A DNA stretch of 64,000 nt, taken from positions 62,001 through 126,000 of the forward strand of contig WLID01000004.1 of NCBI GenBank assembly GCA_009702325.1. The letters are read 5' to 3'. Origin of the DNA: Actinomycetota bacterium. Its GTDB lineage: Bacteria; Actinomycetota; Thermoleophilia; Gaiellales; Gaiellaceae. The position numbers and the translations under genes were made by a program. Positions 20,433 through 28,787 of the stretch are shown piece by piece (positions within the stretch are counted from its first letter, which is position 1; the number at the start of each line of letters is the position of its first letter). Under the pieces are notes generated by a model. It saw nothing but the letters and a program-made list of their open reading frames with translations. It had not been told where the DNA came from and made no database searches.

Positions 20433-21955
20433 GCGTCGGGTGTTTCGAGCCGCGGGAACAGCGGTGCGGCGCCTTCGATTCCCGTGGCGGCGACAAGCTG
20501 GCCGTAGGCGACTCGGTCGAACGACAGGTCGTCGGACTGCCCGAGCGCCGTCAGGATCTTTGGTGCGGTTTCGGGGAGGTAGGCGGCGAGCGCGACGGCG
20601 ACGAGCCGGAGCCCGTCGGCGAGGTCGTAGAGCACACCCTCGAGTGCCGCTGCCTTCGTCTCGTCTTTCGCCATCTCCCACGGTGCGCTCTCTGTGACGT
20701 ACCGGTTGAGTGCGCGCACGACGAGCCAGATCTTGTCGACGGCGCTCGTGATGTCGAACCGGTCGAGGTCGGCGAGCACACCGTCGCGCATCACGGCAAC
20801 CTCGTTGGCAAGCGTGGTGTTGGTGCCGGTGACACCCTCCTTGGGCCCGATGGCGCCGCCGAGGTACTTGGCGATCATCGCCGTCGTGCGCGACAGGAGG
20901 TTGCCAAGGTCGTTGCCGAGCTCGCGTTCGTAGCGTTCACGGATGCCGTCGATGGAGGCGCTGCCGTCTTGCCCGAACGTCACGGCGCGCGCGCACCAGT
21001 AGCGCACAGGATCGGCGCCATAGATGTCGATCAGGTCGAGCGGGTCGACGACGTTGCCGAGCGACTTCGAGATCTTCTTGTCGTCGAGGAGCAGGTAGCC
21101 GTGCACGAAGATCTGCTGGGGCAGCTCGTAGCCGGCGGCCATCAACATCGCGGGCCAGTAGACGCAGTGGAACCGGATGATGTCTTTCGCCATCAGGTGG
21201 CGTGCGCCGGGCCAGAACGTGTCGCGGAGATCTTCGCCGGGGCGCGCGTAGGTGAGGGCGCTCAGGTAGTTGATGAGGGCGTCGGCCCAGACGTAGGCGA
21301 CCTGGCTCTCATCCCACGGCAGCGGAATGCCCCATGGCTGTCCGGCGCGCGAGATCGAGAAGTCCTGCAGACCACCCGCGATGAAACTGCGCGCTTCGTT
21401 GAAACGGAAGTCGGGCAGCACCCAGTCGGGATGCGCGTCGTAGTAGGCGAGCAGCCGATCCTGATAGGCCGATAGCCGGAAGAAGTAGTTCTTCTCTTCG
21501 ATCTGCTCGGGTACCCGGTCGTGGATCGGGCACTTGCCGTCGACGAGGCTGTCTTCGGTCTTGAACTCCTCGCAGCCGACGCAGTAGAGGCCCGAGTAGA
21601 CGTCTTCGTAGACGTCACCGTTGTCGTAGATCTTCTGGAGGAACTCGCGCACAAAGACCTTGTGCCCCTCATCGCTCGTGCGAATGAAGAAGTCGGGCTT
21701 GGCGTTCAGCCGTGCCGGGAGGTCGCGCCATGCTCCCACGATCTGGTCGGTGTAGGCCTGTGGCGCGAGCCCCAACTCCTCGGCGACCCGAAACACTTTC
21801 GTTGCGTGCTCGTCGACGCCCGTGAGGAAGAACGTCTCCTCGCCTCGTTGCGCCATGTGCCGCACGAGGATGTCGGCGGCGCACGTGGTGTAGGCGTGCC
21901 CGATGTGCGGCGTTGAGTTCACGTAGTAGATCGGGGTCGACAGGAAGTAGGTCAT
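20429..21955 (-). CDS. metG: methionyl-tRNA synthetase
   Basis: The product is 508 aa from ATG 21955. It charges tRNA-Met. The class I signature HIGH lies in TPHIGHAYTT (near residue 17) and KMSKS appears as KKISKSLGN. The connective peptide keeps a zinc-knuckle-like CVGCEEF...KCPIH. The anticodon-binding C-terminal domain is present and the extra C-terminal tRNA-binding domain is absent. There is no good ribosome site, and the start lies inside the 3' part of the M23 open frame, so coupling is likely. Confidence 0.96.
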   Translation of the reverse strand: MTYFLSTPIYYVNSTPHIGHAYTTCAADILVRHMAQRGEETFFLTGVDEHATKVFRVAEELGLAPQAYTDQIVGAWRDLPARLNAKPDFFIRTSDEGHKVFVREFLQKIYDNGDVYEDVYSGLYCVGCEEFKTEDSLVDGKCPIHDRVPEQIEEKNYFFRLSAYQDRLLAYYDAHPDWVLPDFRFNEARSFIAGGLQDFSISRAGQPWGIPLPWDESQVAYVWADALINYLSALTYARPGEDLRDTFWPGARHLMAKDIIRFHCVYWPAMLMAAGYELPQQIFVHGYLLLDDKKISKSLGNVVDPLDLIDIYGADPVRYWCARAVTFGQDGSASIDGIRERYERELGNDLGNLLSRTTAMIAKYLGGAIGPKEGVTGTNTTLANEVAVMRDGVLADLDRFDITSAVDKIWLVVRALNRYVTESAPWEMAKDETKAAALEGVLYDLADGLRLVAVALAAYLPETAPKILTALGQSDDLSFDRVAYGQLVAATGIEGAAPLFPRLETPDA

Positions 21956-23387
21956 CGCAGCCCATGATACGAGGCCGCCTCTGACCTGCCGACAGGCGAC
22001 GCGCGCCGAGGCCTCCGAGCGTGGCGATCGCCACACCGATCGCTGCGAGCCCGAAGGTCGGCAAGTGGGCTTTGCGAGCAGTCGCAGACCATGGCGGCGC
22101 CGCGATTGGACGCAGACCCAGATTGCTCGCGAGACCCAGCTTGCTGGCGAGACCCAGATTGCTCGCGAGGCCCAGAGTGCCCACGAGACCCAACGTGCCC
22201 ACGGAACGAGCGGTATCGCCCCTACGCGTTGACAGAGTCGGATGCGAAACGACCGGGCGCACGGCACCGGTTACCCGGGGCATGACATCGGCGACCGGGG
22301 ACACACCACGTGGCACAACCACGGCCGCAGCGGCAACGCGAGGAGGGCGTGCGCCGAAGACGAGTTCCGTTGGCGCGGCCGCGACAGCGGCGGCGGCGGT
22401 CGCAATCGAGGCGGCCACGTGCACGACCGACGTGTCGGCTGCACGCGTCGAGTCGGTGGCCGCGCTTGTTGCGCCTCCACCCTCACTCGCCCCAGCGTCG
22501 GCGTCGCCAATGGACAGATCGACGTTTTCCTCGACAGGCGGTTCCTTGGTGGGCTCCGTCTCGGTGGGGTCGGTCTCGGTTGGCTCCGCCCCGGCGGGAT
22601 CGACCTGAGCATCGTCAACGGCACTGTTGGTCGACACCGCCGCATTCCCAAGCAACGCGGATGACGCGAGGACGGGTGCCACCGGCGACACCGGGCCAAC
22701 CACCACGGCAGGTGCAGGTGCGGGTGCAGGTGCTGGAGTCGGCGCGGGTGTCGGCGCCGGTGTCGCGACAGGATTTGGCGTCTCCGCCGAGGTAGGTGTG
22801 GGCGTTGGAGACGGGGGCACGACGACCGGAGTGGACACGGTGGGTGTGGCGACCGCTGGCGTCACCGCCGACGGGGCAACCGGTGCGGGAGTCACGAGCG
22901 CGGGTGGCGCTGCAACGCGCGCGGGCAAGAAGCTCACGGGGTCGAGGTAGCCCTGCGCGTTCGATGCGAGCCGAACGCCAAGGTGAACGTAGGGCCCATC
23001 AACCTCTGGGTCGCCGGTCGGGCCAAGAGTTCCGACGTCGTCGCCAGGGGCAACCGACGCGCCCTTCGCAACTGAGATCGACCCGAGATGAACGAGCGTT
23101 ACCGCGTACCCGTCGGCGGTGAGAATCGTGACGCTCTTTCCGTTCGTCGGGACTGTCCCAGCGAAGGTGACGTTTCCGGCAACCGGAGCCTGCACGGCCC
23201 CACCTGCCGAGCCGCTGATGTCGATACCTCGATGCTGACCACCGGCATACGGATGCGCCGCGTCGAACGTGAACGCCGAAACAACAACGCCATCGACCGG
23301 CCAAACCCATGTCGAGGACGGCGAAGACTCAGCTGGTTGACCCACCACCGCGAGCAAGAAGAAGACGACAAGCGCGAGCCGTCGCAT
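21669..23387 (-). CDS. M23 (LytM-like) peptidase with long Pro/Ala/Thr-rich linker
   Basis: The product is 572 aa as read, from ATG 23387 with GGAGG 7 nt upstream. A signal peptide (1-21) precedes an M23 domain with the zinc ligands HRGID (H52, D56) and the final PYVHLGVR. A Pro/Thr/Ala linker (about 165-240) and an acidic segment follow, then five hexapeptide repeats of the LGLASN type and a hydrophobic helix (FGLAAIGVAIATLGGL). The reading frame continues 287 nt into metG, where the translation is an Arg-rich shadow. One frame over, the gene would end in a TGA forming an ATGA overlap with metG, so a frameshift near the 3' end is suspected. Likely a peptidoglycan-associated protein. Confidence 0.8.
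   Translation of the reverse strand: MRRLALVVFFLLAVVGQPAESSPSSTWVWPVDGVVVSAFTFDAAHPYAGGQHRGIDISGSAGGAVQAPVAGNVTFAGTVPTNGKSVTILTADGYAVTLVHLGSISVAKGASVAPGDDVGTLGPTGDPEVDGPYVHLGVRLASNAQGYLDPVSFLPARVAAPPALVTPAPVAPSAVTPAVATPTVSTPVVVPPSPTPTPTSAETPNPVATPAPTPAPTPAPAPAPAPAVVVGPVSPVAPVLASSALLGNAAVSTNSAVDDAQVDPAGAEPTETDPTETEPTKEPPVEENVDLSIGDADAGASEGGGATSAATDSTRAADTSVVHVAASIATAAAAVAAAPTELVFGARPPRVAAAAVVVPRGVSPVADVMPRVTGAVRPVVSHPTLSTRRGDTARSVGTLGLVGTLGLASNLGLASKLGLASNLGLRPIAAPPWSATARKAHLPTFGLAAIGVAIATLGGLGARRLSAGQRRPRIMGCDDLLPVDPDLLRELNAAHRARLHHVRRRHPRAAHGATRRGDVLPHGRRRARNESVSGRRGVGARATGLHRPDRGSMARPPGTAERQARLLHSHER
22114..22203. repeat. five tandem 18-bp units inside the M23 gene
   Basis: Units start at 22114, 22132, 22150, 22168 and 22186. 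The first and third are identical (AGACCCAGATTGCTCGCG on the plus strand) and the last two are more diverged. On the coding strand each encodes a hexapeptide of the form LGLASN/LGLVGT just before the C-terminal hydrophobic segment. Copy number may vary between strains. Confidence 0.85.
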
Positions 23388-23430
23388 GGCACCACCTCCG
23401 TGTTGTCGAACGAGAGAACGTCTGTTCGCC

Positions 23431-23460
23431 ACAGTAGAGGCGCGCTCTGCGCGTTGTCAA
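23431..23460 (-). promoter_or_regulatory. sigma70-type promoter for M23-metG-tatD-rsmA-ispE unit
   Basis: On the minus strand TTGACA (23455-23460) and TACTGT (23431-23436) are separated by 18 bp. The expected start site is near 23424, giving a 5' leader of roughly 37 nt with the GGAGG site before ATG 23387. Confidence 0.75.
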
Positions 23461-23489
23461 TTTTGGTTACAGAGGTGCTACAAAGACCG

Positions 23490-24299
23490 CTACAGGCCGT
23501 CGCGATAGAGGTCGTTTCGTGACATGCCGGTGAGCTCCGACACGACCTCAGCTGCGGCCTTCCGCGGCGTCCCTGCCGCCACGAGCTTCGCCACAGCCGC
23601 GTGGGCCGCCGCGAGCGCAGCCGCCCCAACCTCGGCGTCGCCCGGGCCAATCACCAGCACGATCTCGCCCGGGGGCGGCTCCGAGATCTGCGCCGCGACC
23701 TCAGCAGCCGTTCCACGCACGACCTCTTCGAACTTCTTCGTCAGCTCGCGGCACACGGCAACACGGCGCCCAGGATCGGCCGCAGCCAACGACGCGAGCG
23801 TCTTTGGCAGGCGCTTGGGTGACTCGAACGCGACCACAGGCCACTCGACCGACGAGAGCTCCTCCCACACATCCCTCAGCTCGCCCTCTTTGCGGGGAAG
23901 GAAGCCGATGAACGCGTACCGCTCACCCACGAGGCCGCTTGCGACAAGCGCCGTCTCAACTGCTGACGCACCGGGGAGCACCGTCACCTCCGCCCCAGCC
24001 TCGATCGCCGCCGCGATCACCCGAGCGCCCGGATCAGACACCCCCGGAAGCCCGGCGTCGGTCACGAGCGCAATCCGCTCACCGGCAAGGAGCCGCGGCA
24101 CGATTTCGGCGGCACGCGCAGCCTCGTTGTGCTCGTGACACGAAAGCAGCGAGGTCGTAATCTCGTAGCGATCGAAGAGGATCCGTGTGTGCCGCGTGTC
24201 TTCGGCGAGCACAACCGACGCCTCGCGCAGCTCAGTCAGCACCCGAAAGGTGATGTCCTCGAGATTGCCGATGGGTGTGGCGCAGACAGCGAGCGGCAC
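23490..24299 (-). CDS. rsmI: 16S rRNA 2'-O-ribose C1402 methyltransferase RsmI
   Basis: The product is 269 aa from a GTG at 24299, one base after the ROK kinase stop. The tetrapyrrole-methylase fold shows CATPIGNLEDITFR, LAEDTRHTRILFDRY, VTDAGLPGVSDPG and LPGASAVETALVASGL, all RsmI hallmarks. It modifies C1402 in the ribosomal decoding centre. The C-terminal HTH-like segment (PRKAAAEVVSELTGMSRNDLY) is intact. The longer upstream frame is a shadow of the ROK gene. Confidence 0.95.
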   Translation of the reverse strand: MPLAVCATPIGNLEDITFRVLTELREASVVLAEDTRHTRILFDRYEITTSLLSCHEHNEAARAAEIVPRLLAGERIALVTDAGLPGVSDPGARVIAAAIEAGAEVTVLPGASAVETALVASGLVGERYAFIGFLPRKEGELRDVWEELSSVEWPVVAFESPKRLPKTLASLAAADPGRRVAVCRELTKKFEEVVRGTAAEVAAQISEPPPGEIVLVIGPGDAEVGAAALAAAHAAVAKLVAAGTPRKAAAEVVSELTGMSRNDLYRDGL

Positions 24300-24300
24300 G

Positions 24301-25203
24301 TCAGGCCGACCCGAGCGCCTCAAGCGCGAGCAGGCCCGCACCAACAAGCCCCGCCCGCTCGCCAAGCTCCGCCCGCACAACCGGAATCGAACCGCCCGGC
24401 CGGAGCGCCTCGGTGGCAAGCACGCGACGAGCGGGCTCAAGCAGCAGCTCACCCGCACCGATGCCAAAGCCCCCACCAACGACCACGATGTCAGGCCCAA
24501 AGATGTTGACGAGGCCTGCGATGGCAACCCCAAGATGGCGACCGATCTCCTCCAGCGCCGGATGACGTTGCTCGACAAGGTCGTGTGCAGTCGCCGATGG
24601 GCCGAGCGCCGCGCGCGCAAGCCGCTCGGCCGCGAGGCCCGAGCAGTACGCCTCGACATGCCCATGGCCCGAACACGTGCCCTGACAAGGCTCGCCGTCT
24701 TCAACGATCACCATGTGGCCTAGCTCGCTCCAGCCTGGATAGAGGCGACCTGCGATCACCACGCCACCGCCGACGCCCGTGCCAAGCGTGAGCATCACCA
24801 TGTCGGTTGAGCCCCTGCCGGCACCGAAACGGAACTCGCCAAGCGCCGCGGCGCTCGCATCGTTCGCAACCGCAACCCGCACCCCGAGCCGCCGCTCCAT
24901 CTCGGCGACAAACGGCACGTTGTGGAGCGGGATGTTCACGGCGCCGAGCGCAAGCCCCGTCTTCTGATCGATGCGGGCGGGAATCCCAAAGCCGACAGCG
25001 TCGATTCCCGGACGGAGCGATTCGGACACGACACGCTCGAGCGCGTCGAGAAGATCGTTCTGCGAACCGACGGGCGTGGGATGCTCAACCGTGTCGTGCA
25101 CTGAGCCCGCGTCGTCGACGACCCCGGTCAAGATCTTGGTGCCACCGAGATCGACGCCGATGACGCGCCCAGGTGGACGTTGTGTGTCAGAGGAGCCCGT
25201 CAC
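24301..25203 (-). CDS. ROK-family sugar kinase, probable glucokinase
   Basis: The product is 300 aa from a GTG at 25203. VIGVDLGGTKI (ATP phosphate loop), the AVANDASAAALGE segment with the catalytic Asp, LTLGTGVGGGVVIAG and the sugar-binding ELGHM are present. The ROK zinc motif CxCGxxGCxE is altered to CQGTCSGHGHVE, which still offers Cys and His ligands. Glucose is the likely substrate given GHM and neighbouring glycolytic genes, but other hexoses are possible. The gene is divergent from the LCP gene and shares its promoter box. Confidence 0.88.
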   Translation of the reverse strand: MTGSSDTQRPPGRVIGVDLGGTKILTGVVDDAGSVHDTVEHPTPVGSQNDLLDALERVVSESLRPGIDAVGFGIPARIDQKTGLALGAVNIPLHNVPFVAEMERRLGVRVAVANDASAAALGEFRFGAGRGSTDMVMLTLGTGVGGGVVIAGRLYPGWSELGHMVIVEDGEPCQGTCSGHGHVEAYCSGLAAERLARAALGPSATAHDLVEQRHPALEEIGRHLGVAIAGLVNIFGPDIVVVGGGFGIGAGELLLEPARRVLATEALRPGGSIPVVRAELGERAGLVGAGLLALEALGSA

Positions 25204-25213
25204 GGTCGCCGGG

Positions 25214-25220
25214 TAGCCTA
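25214..25220. promoter_or_regulatory. shared divergent -10 element TAGCCTA (LCP gene / ROK kinase)
   Basis: Read on the plus strand, TAGCCT (25214-25219) ends 9 nt before the LCP ATG. Read on the minus strand, TAGGCT (25215-25220) ends 11 nt before the ROK GTG. Neither gene has a Shine-Dalgarno in the gap, so both would be leaderless or nearly so, and polymerase could bind in only one direction at a time. Confidence 0.6.
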
Positions 25221-25228
25221 CTCCGCGG

Positions 25229-26428
25229 ATGGCAGAGGACGAGAAGCCCTATCGCGTCTACCGGGGTGGTCGCCAGAAAGGAAAGGTTCCGGCACCGTCC
25301 CTGCGGCAGCCAGGCCGCGATCGACGCGAACGGGAGAGAACACGCCGCGGTGAGTCCGCAGCACCCCCGGCCGGAGGTGGCATCGCGGTGAAGATCCTGC
25401 GACGACTCGGCTGGCGCCGAAGCCTGCTGCTTGCGCTCGGGCTGTTTGGGGTGCTGCTTGCGCTGTGGGCGATCAGCAGCTGGAACGCCGTCTCGGGCGG
25501 AATGGACAAGGCCAACAAACGGCTGCCGTCGGCGGCGCGTCGTCAGCTCGCCCCACAAGACGGCCTGCTCTTTTCGAAGCCGACAACGATCCTGTTGCTC
25601 GGCACCGACTCTGCACCGATCAAAGCCCGCTCGGGTGACCGGCACTCCGACTCGATCGAACTGCTCCGCACCGACCCGTCGCACCACCGCCTTGCCTACC
25701 TGACAATTCCACGCGATCTCTACGTGCATGTGCCAGGCCTTGGCAACACGAAGATCAACGCGGCGTACCAGGCGGGCGGCCCAGCGCTCGCACTCGCGAC
25801 GGTGCACCAGTTCACCGGTCTCCCGATCAACCATGTGATCATCGTCGACTTCTCGTCGTTCAAAGAGTTGATCGACTCGCTCGGTGGCGTGACGATCAAC
25901 GTCCCCTCACCGATCCTCTCGAACCGGTTTGACTGCCCGTTCAAGACGGCCGCCGCCTGCAGCGCCTGGCCTGGCTGGCGGTTCCACAAGGGCCGCCAAA
26001 CGATGGACGGGAAGCGTGCACTGGTCTACTCGCGCATCCGTGAGAACCTGCTCAACCCACGCGAAACCGACATGGCGCGCGCGGGGCGCCAGCAGGCGGT
26101 GCTCCAAGCGACGATGGCGAACATGACGTCGTTCTCGACGATGCTCGGGCTGCCATGGGACGGCGGCTCGCTCGTGAAGCCGTTGACGACCGACCTCTCA
26201 ACCACCGACGTGTTGCAACTCGGCTGGGTCAAGTTCCGGTCGTCAACGAGTTCGACCCTGTACTGCCGACTCGGCGGCGACACCGCATCGACTAGCTCTG
26301 GGTCGGCGATTATCCCGTCGGAGGACAACCGCAACATCCTTTCGATGTGGACGGGCGCTTCGGCGCCGCAGCGGCCAACAACGACGTACGGACCAGGCTG
26401 CGCCGTCGGGCACACGATTGCGCCTTAG
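25229..26428 (+). CDS. LytR-CpsA-Psr (LCP) family cell-wall ligase
   Basis: The product is 399 aa. A basic cytoplasmic N-terminus (about 1-60, many Arg and Pro) is followed by one transmembrane helix (about 66-86) and the LCP catalytic domain. It holds TTILLLGTDSAP, the Arg/Asp pocket residues in DRHSDSIELLRTD, YLTIPRDLYVHVPG, KINAAYQAGG, GGVTINVP and the late YSRIRENLLNPRETDMARAGRQQ. LCP enzymes transfer lipid-linked glycopolymers onto peptidoglycan outside the membrane. Which polymer is attached here cannot be told. Confidence 0.93.
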   Translation: MAEDEKPYRVYRGGRQKGKVPAPSLRQPGRDRRERERTRRGESAAPPAGGGIAVKILRRLGWRRSLLLALGLFGVLLALWAISSWNAVSGGMDKANKRLPSAARRQLAPQDGLLFSKPTTILLLGTDSAPIKARSGDRHSDSIELLRTDPSHHRLAYLTIPRDLYVHVPGLGNTKINAAYQAGGPALALATVHQFTGLPINHVIIVDFSSFKELIDSLGGVTINVPSPILSNRFDCPFKTAAACSAWPGWRFHKGRQTMDGKRALVYSRIRENLLNPRETDMARAGRQQAVLQATMANMTSFSTMLGLPWDGGSLVKPLTTDLSTTDVLQLGWVKFRSSTSSTLYCRLGGDTASTSSGSAIIPSEDNRNILSMWTGASAPQRPTTTYGPGCAVGHTIAP

Positions 26429-26475
26429 CGAAACGGAACGGGCCAGCAGGCAGGGCTAACGCCCAGCGTGCTCGG

Positions 26476-26760
26476 TCAGTCGGGCATGTTGGTGATTTCG
26501 GGCGCCTTCGACGACCCCGAGTCGGACGAGGAGTCCGACGACGAGGAGGACGAATCGCTTCCGCCACCCGACTTGCGGCCGCTGCGGCCGTAGTCGGTTG
26601 AGTAGAAGCCGGAACCCTTGTAATGCACCGCGACCGGGAAAAGCACGCGCTCGAGCGGCGAGGCGCCGCATTCGTCGCACTTCTCAGGGCCGTTCTCGGT
26701 CATGCCGTGAAAGACCTCGAAGAGGTGTCCGTTTGGGCACTTGTATTCGTAGATCGGCAT
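26476..26760 (-). CDS. FmdB-family zinc-ribbon regulatory protein
   Basis: The product is 94 aa. The N-terminal MPIYEYKCPNGHLFEVFH and KCDECGASPLERVLFP form the FmdB zinc ribbon (one CxxxGH half and one CxxC half). The C-terminal 40 residues are a Ser/Gly/Asp-rich disordered tail. Function is not established; homologues often sit beside metabolic or stress genes. It is convergent with the LCP gene (47 bp gap) and divergent from the copper protein. Confidence 0.9.
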   Translation of the reverse strand: MPIYEYKCPNGHLFEVFHGMTENGPEKCDECGASPLERVLFPVAVHYKGSGFYSTDYGRSGRKSGGGSDSSSSSSDSSSDSGSSKAPEITNMPD

Positions 26761-26770
26761 TCGGTGCGAA

Positions 26771-26800
26771 AGGGTATCAGTGGCCCCGGCCCGCTAGCCT
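26771..26800. promoter_or_regulatory. divergent -10 boxes for fmdB-like and copC-copD genes
   Basis: Minus-strand TACCCT (26771-26776) ends 10 nt before the FmdB ATG. Plus-strand TAGCCT (26795-26800) ends 7 nt before the GTG of the CopC-CopD gene. Neither start has a ribosome-binding site, which suggests leaderless transcripts. The two start regions are only about 20 bp apart. Confidence 0.5.
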
Positions 26801-26807
26801 CGACCAT

Positions 26808-28787
26808 GTGAGACGCGCACTCCTGCTGGTCGTGGTCGTCACCGCCCTCGTCGGTGCTGAAGGTGCAGCGGCCCACGCGATCGTGGTCTCCGCGACTCCA
26901 ACCGACGGGGTGGTCGTTGCGGCGGCGCCGCGTGGTGCCGTGATCACGTTCGACAGTGGCGTTCGGGTGGGGCCGCGCAACGCTGCGATTCGCAACGACG
27001 GCACAAGCGTCATCGGCGGCCCGGCCCGCATCACCGATGGTCGCACGCTCGTGATCCCGTTCCGCACGAACCTTGGGCAGGGCAACTTCACCGTTCGCTG
27101 GAGTGTCGTGAGCCAGGACGGGCACGAGGAGGAAGGTCTGATCGCCTTCGGTGTCGGGCGATCGGCGACGACGCCCTTTGCGACGCTCACGACGTCGCCG
27201 ACGGTCACCTGGGAGCGCGTCGTCATGCGTTGGCTGTTCCTTGCCGGAACGCTGCTTGCTGCTGGGCTTGCGATCTTCGCGGTCGTCGTACTGCGGCCGC
27301 TTCAGCGCGAACATCAGCTGGCCCGGCCTCTCGCCAACGGGGCGTTTCTTGGGCTGGCGCTGGCGTTTGTGGGGGCAGACGCGCTGGCACATGCGAAGGG
27401 AGTCGGCGGCACACGTTTTGAACTCTGGGTGAGCTGCGCGACAATCGTTGCGGGGGCAGGCGCCGCTGCCGCCGCACTCGCCCCTCGCCTGCCTGCACTG
27501 CGATACGGGGCCTACGGGGCAGGTGTCGCGCTGCTCGCCGCGCCAACGCTCTCGGGGCACGCACTCGATTCGAGCCAAGCAGCCGTGCTCTCCCCCGTCG
27601 CCGACGTGCTCCACCTCGGTGCCGCAGCCCTCTGGATCGGTGGCCTTGGCGGACTCGCGATGACGCTCCCCCGCGTCGATCCGTCGTCGCGGGCGGCAAT
27701 CGTGCGCCGATTTGGGGCGATCGCCGGGCCGGCCCTGATCGTCCTTGTGGCGGCCGGTGCCTCGCGGGCGCTCACCGAACTCGCGTCGGTGTCGCAGCTC
27801 TGGTCGACTCCCTATGGGCGAACGCTGATCGCCAAGTCGGCGCTGCTCACATCGGCACTCATCGTTGGGACATTCGCGCGCCGACGACTGGCATCAGGCG
27901 GTCGCCCTCGTCGCCTCATCGGCGTCGAACTCGGCCTTCTCGCCATCGTCGTCCTCGCCGCCGGAATCCTCACCGACCTCCAGCCTGGGCGCGCAGGAGC
28001 ACGCCATGCGACCCCATCGAATGCGCCGTCGCTCCTCGACATTCCGGTGCCACCGCCTGCCAACGCGTATGTCGACGCGCAGGAGCTTGGCCCGTATGCG
28101 GTGGCGCTCGCATTCGATGGTTCGCGCGCGCAGGTCACCGTCGCCGGCTCCGACGGCACCGCACCCGCCGACATCACCGTGCTGCTCGATGGCAAGCCTG
28201 CGACCGCGTGCGGCCGCGGCTGTTACTCGACGGTCATTCACGGCACCCGGCTTCAGGTCACGATCAACGGCACACCACTCACCTTCACGCTCCCCGGCGA
28301 ACTGATCTCTGGTTCCGACCTGCTGCGTGCCACAACCCTCGCCTACCAAGCGCTTCGAACAGTGACTGTCCGCGAGTCGCTGGCATCGCTCGCAAACAAC
28401 GCCCAGATCACCGTGTTCCGTGAGCAGGCACCCGACCGGTTCGGCTACGAGATCACGGCCGCAGCTGATCGCAGCATCGTCGGCACCTCAGGTGTCGTGC
28501 TCGGAAAGGAGCGCTGGGATCGCATCGCGCACGGCGCCTGGACGCACACGACACAGAGCTCGCCCGTCGTTCCATTTGCCGACTGGACCGCGGCAGCGCG
28601 CAACATCTATGAGGCCGACGACGGGACGATCACGTTCTACGACCCGTCGTTCCCTGCGTGGTTCCGGCTCCGCATCGACCCGACAACGCACCTACCCAGC
28701 GAGCTGCACATGGTGGGCGCCGCCCACTTCATGACGCACAGCTACTCGGCGTTCAACGAGCCAATTTCGCTGTCGGCACCCAGCTGA
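26808..28787 (+). CDS. CopC-CopD fusion copper protein with extra C-terminal domain
   Basis: The product is 659 aa from a GTG at 26808. A signal peptide ends AAAHAIVV, leaving the CopC copper-binding His at the mature N-terminus; the CopC domain (about 20-120) also has SQDGHEEEG. A CopD-like membrane domain (about 130-400) has eight or so helices, with HAKGVGGTRFELW and DVLHLGAAALWIGGL. Beyond about residue 405 lies a 250-residue extracytoplasmic domain I do not recognise (Cys pair in ACGRGCYS, aromatic-rich end). The protein is thought to bind and move copper across the membrane. The start codon follows a TAGCCT box. Confidence 0.88.
   Translation: MRRALLLVVVVTALVGAEGAAAHAIVVSATPTDGVVVAAAPRGAVITFDSGVRVGPRNAAIRNDGTSVIGGPARITDGRTLVIPFRTNLGQGNFTVRWSVVSQDGHEEEGLIAFGVGRSATTPFATLTTSPTVTWERVVMRWLFLAGTLLAAGLAIFAVVVLRPLQREHQLARPLANGAFLGLALAFVGADALAHAKGVGGTRFELWVSCATIVAGAGAAAAALAPRLPALRYGAYGAGVALLAAPTLSGHALDSSQAAVLSPVADVLHLGAAALWIGGLGGLAMTLPRVDPSSRAAIVRRFGAIAGPALIVLVAAGASRALTELASVSQLWSTPYGRTLIAKSALLTSALIVGTFARRRLASGGRPRRLIGVELGLLAIVVLAAGILTDLQPGRAGARHATPSNAPSLLDIPVPPPANAYVDAQELGPYAVALAFDGSRAQVTVAGSDGTAPADITVLLDGKPATACGRGCYSTVIHGTRLQVTINGTPLTFTLPGELISGSDLLRATTLAYQALRTVTVRESLASLANNAQITVFREQAPDRFGYEITAAADRSIVGTSGVVLGKERWDRIAHGAWTHTTQSSPVVPFADWTAAARNIYEADDGTITFYDPSFPAWFRLRIDPTTHLPSELHMVGAAHFMTHSYSAFNEPISLSAPS

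Noticed and set aside
22001..22267. N-terminal extension of methionyl-tRNA synthetase upstream of 21955
   Set aside because: The extension is a Trp/Arg-rich frame-shadow of the M23 hexapeptide repeats; MetRS homologues begin at the TYFLSTPIYY block.
26598..26807. Upstream extension of the CopC-CopD protein
   Set aside because: It would be antisense to fmdB and lacks a signal peptide; the GTG at 26808 directly precedes a good signal sequence and follows a -10 box.
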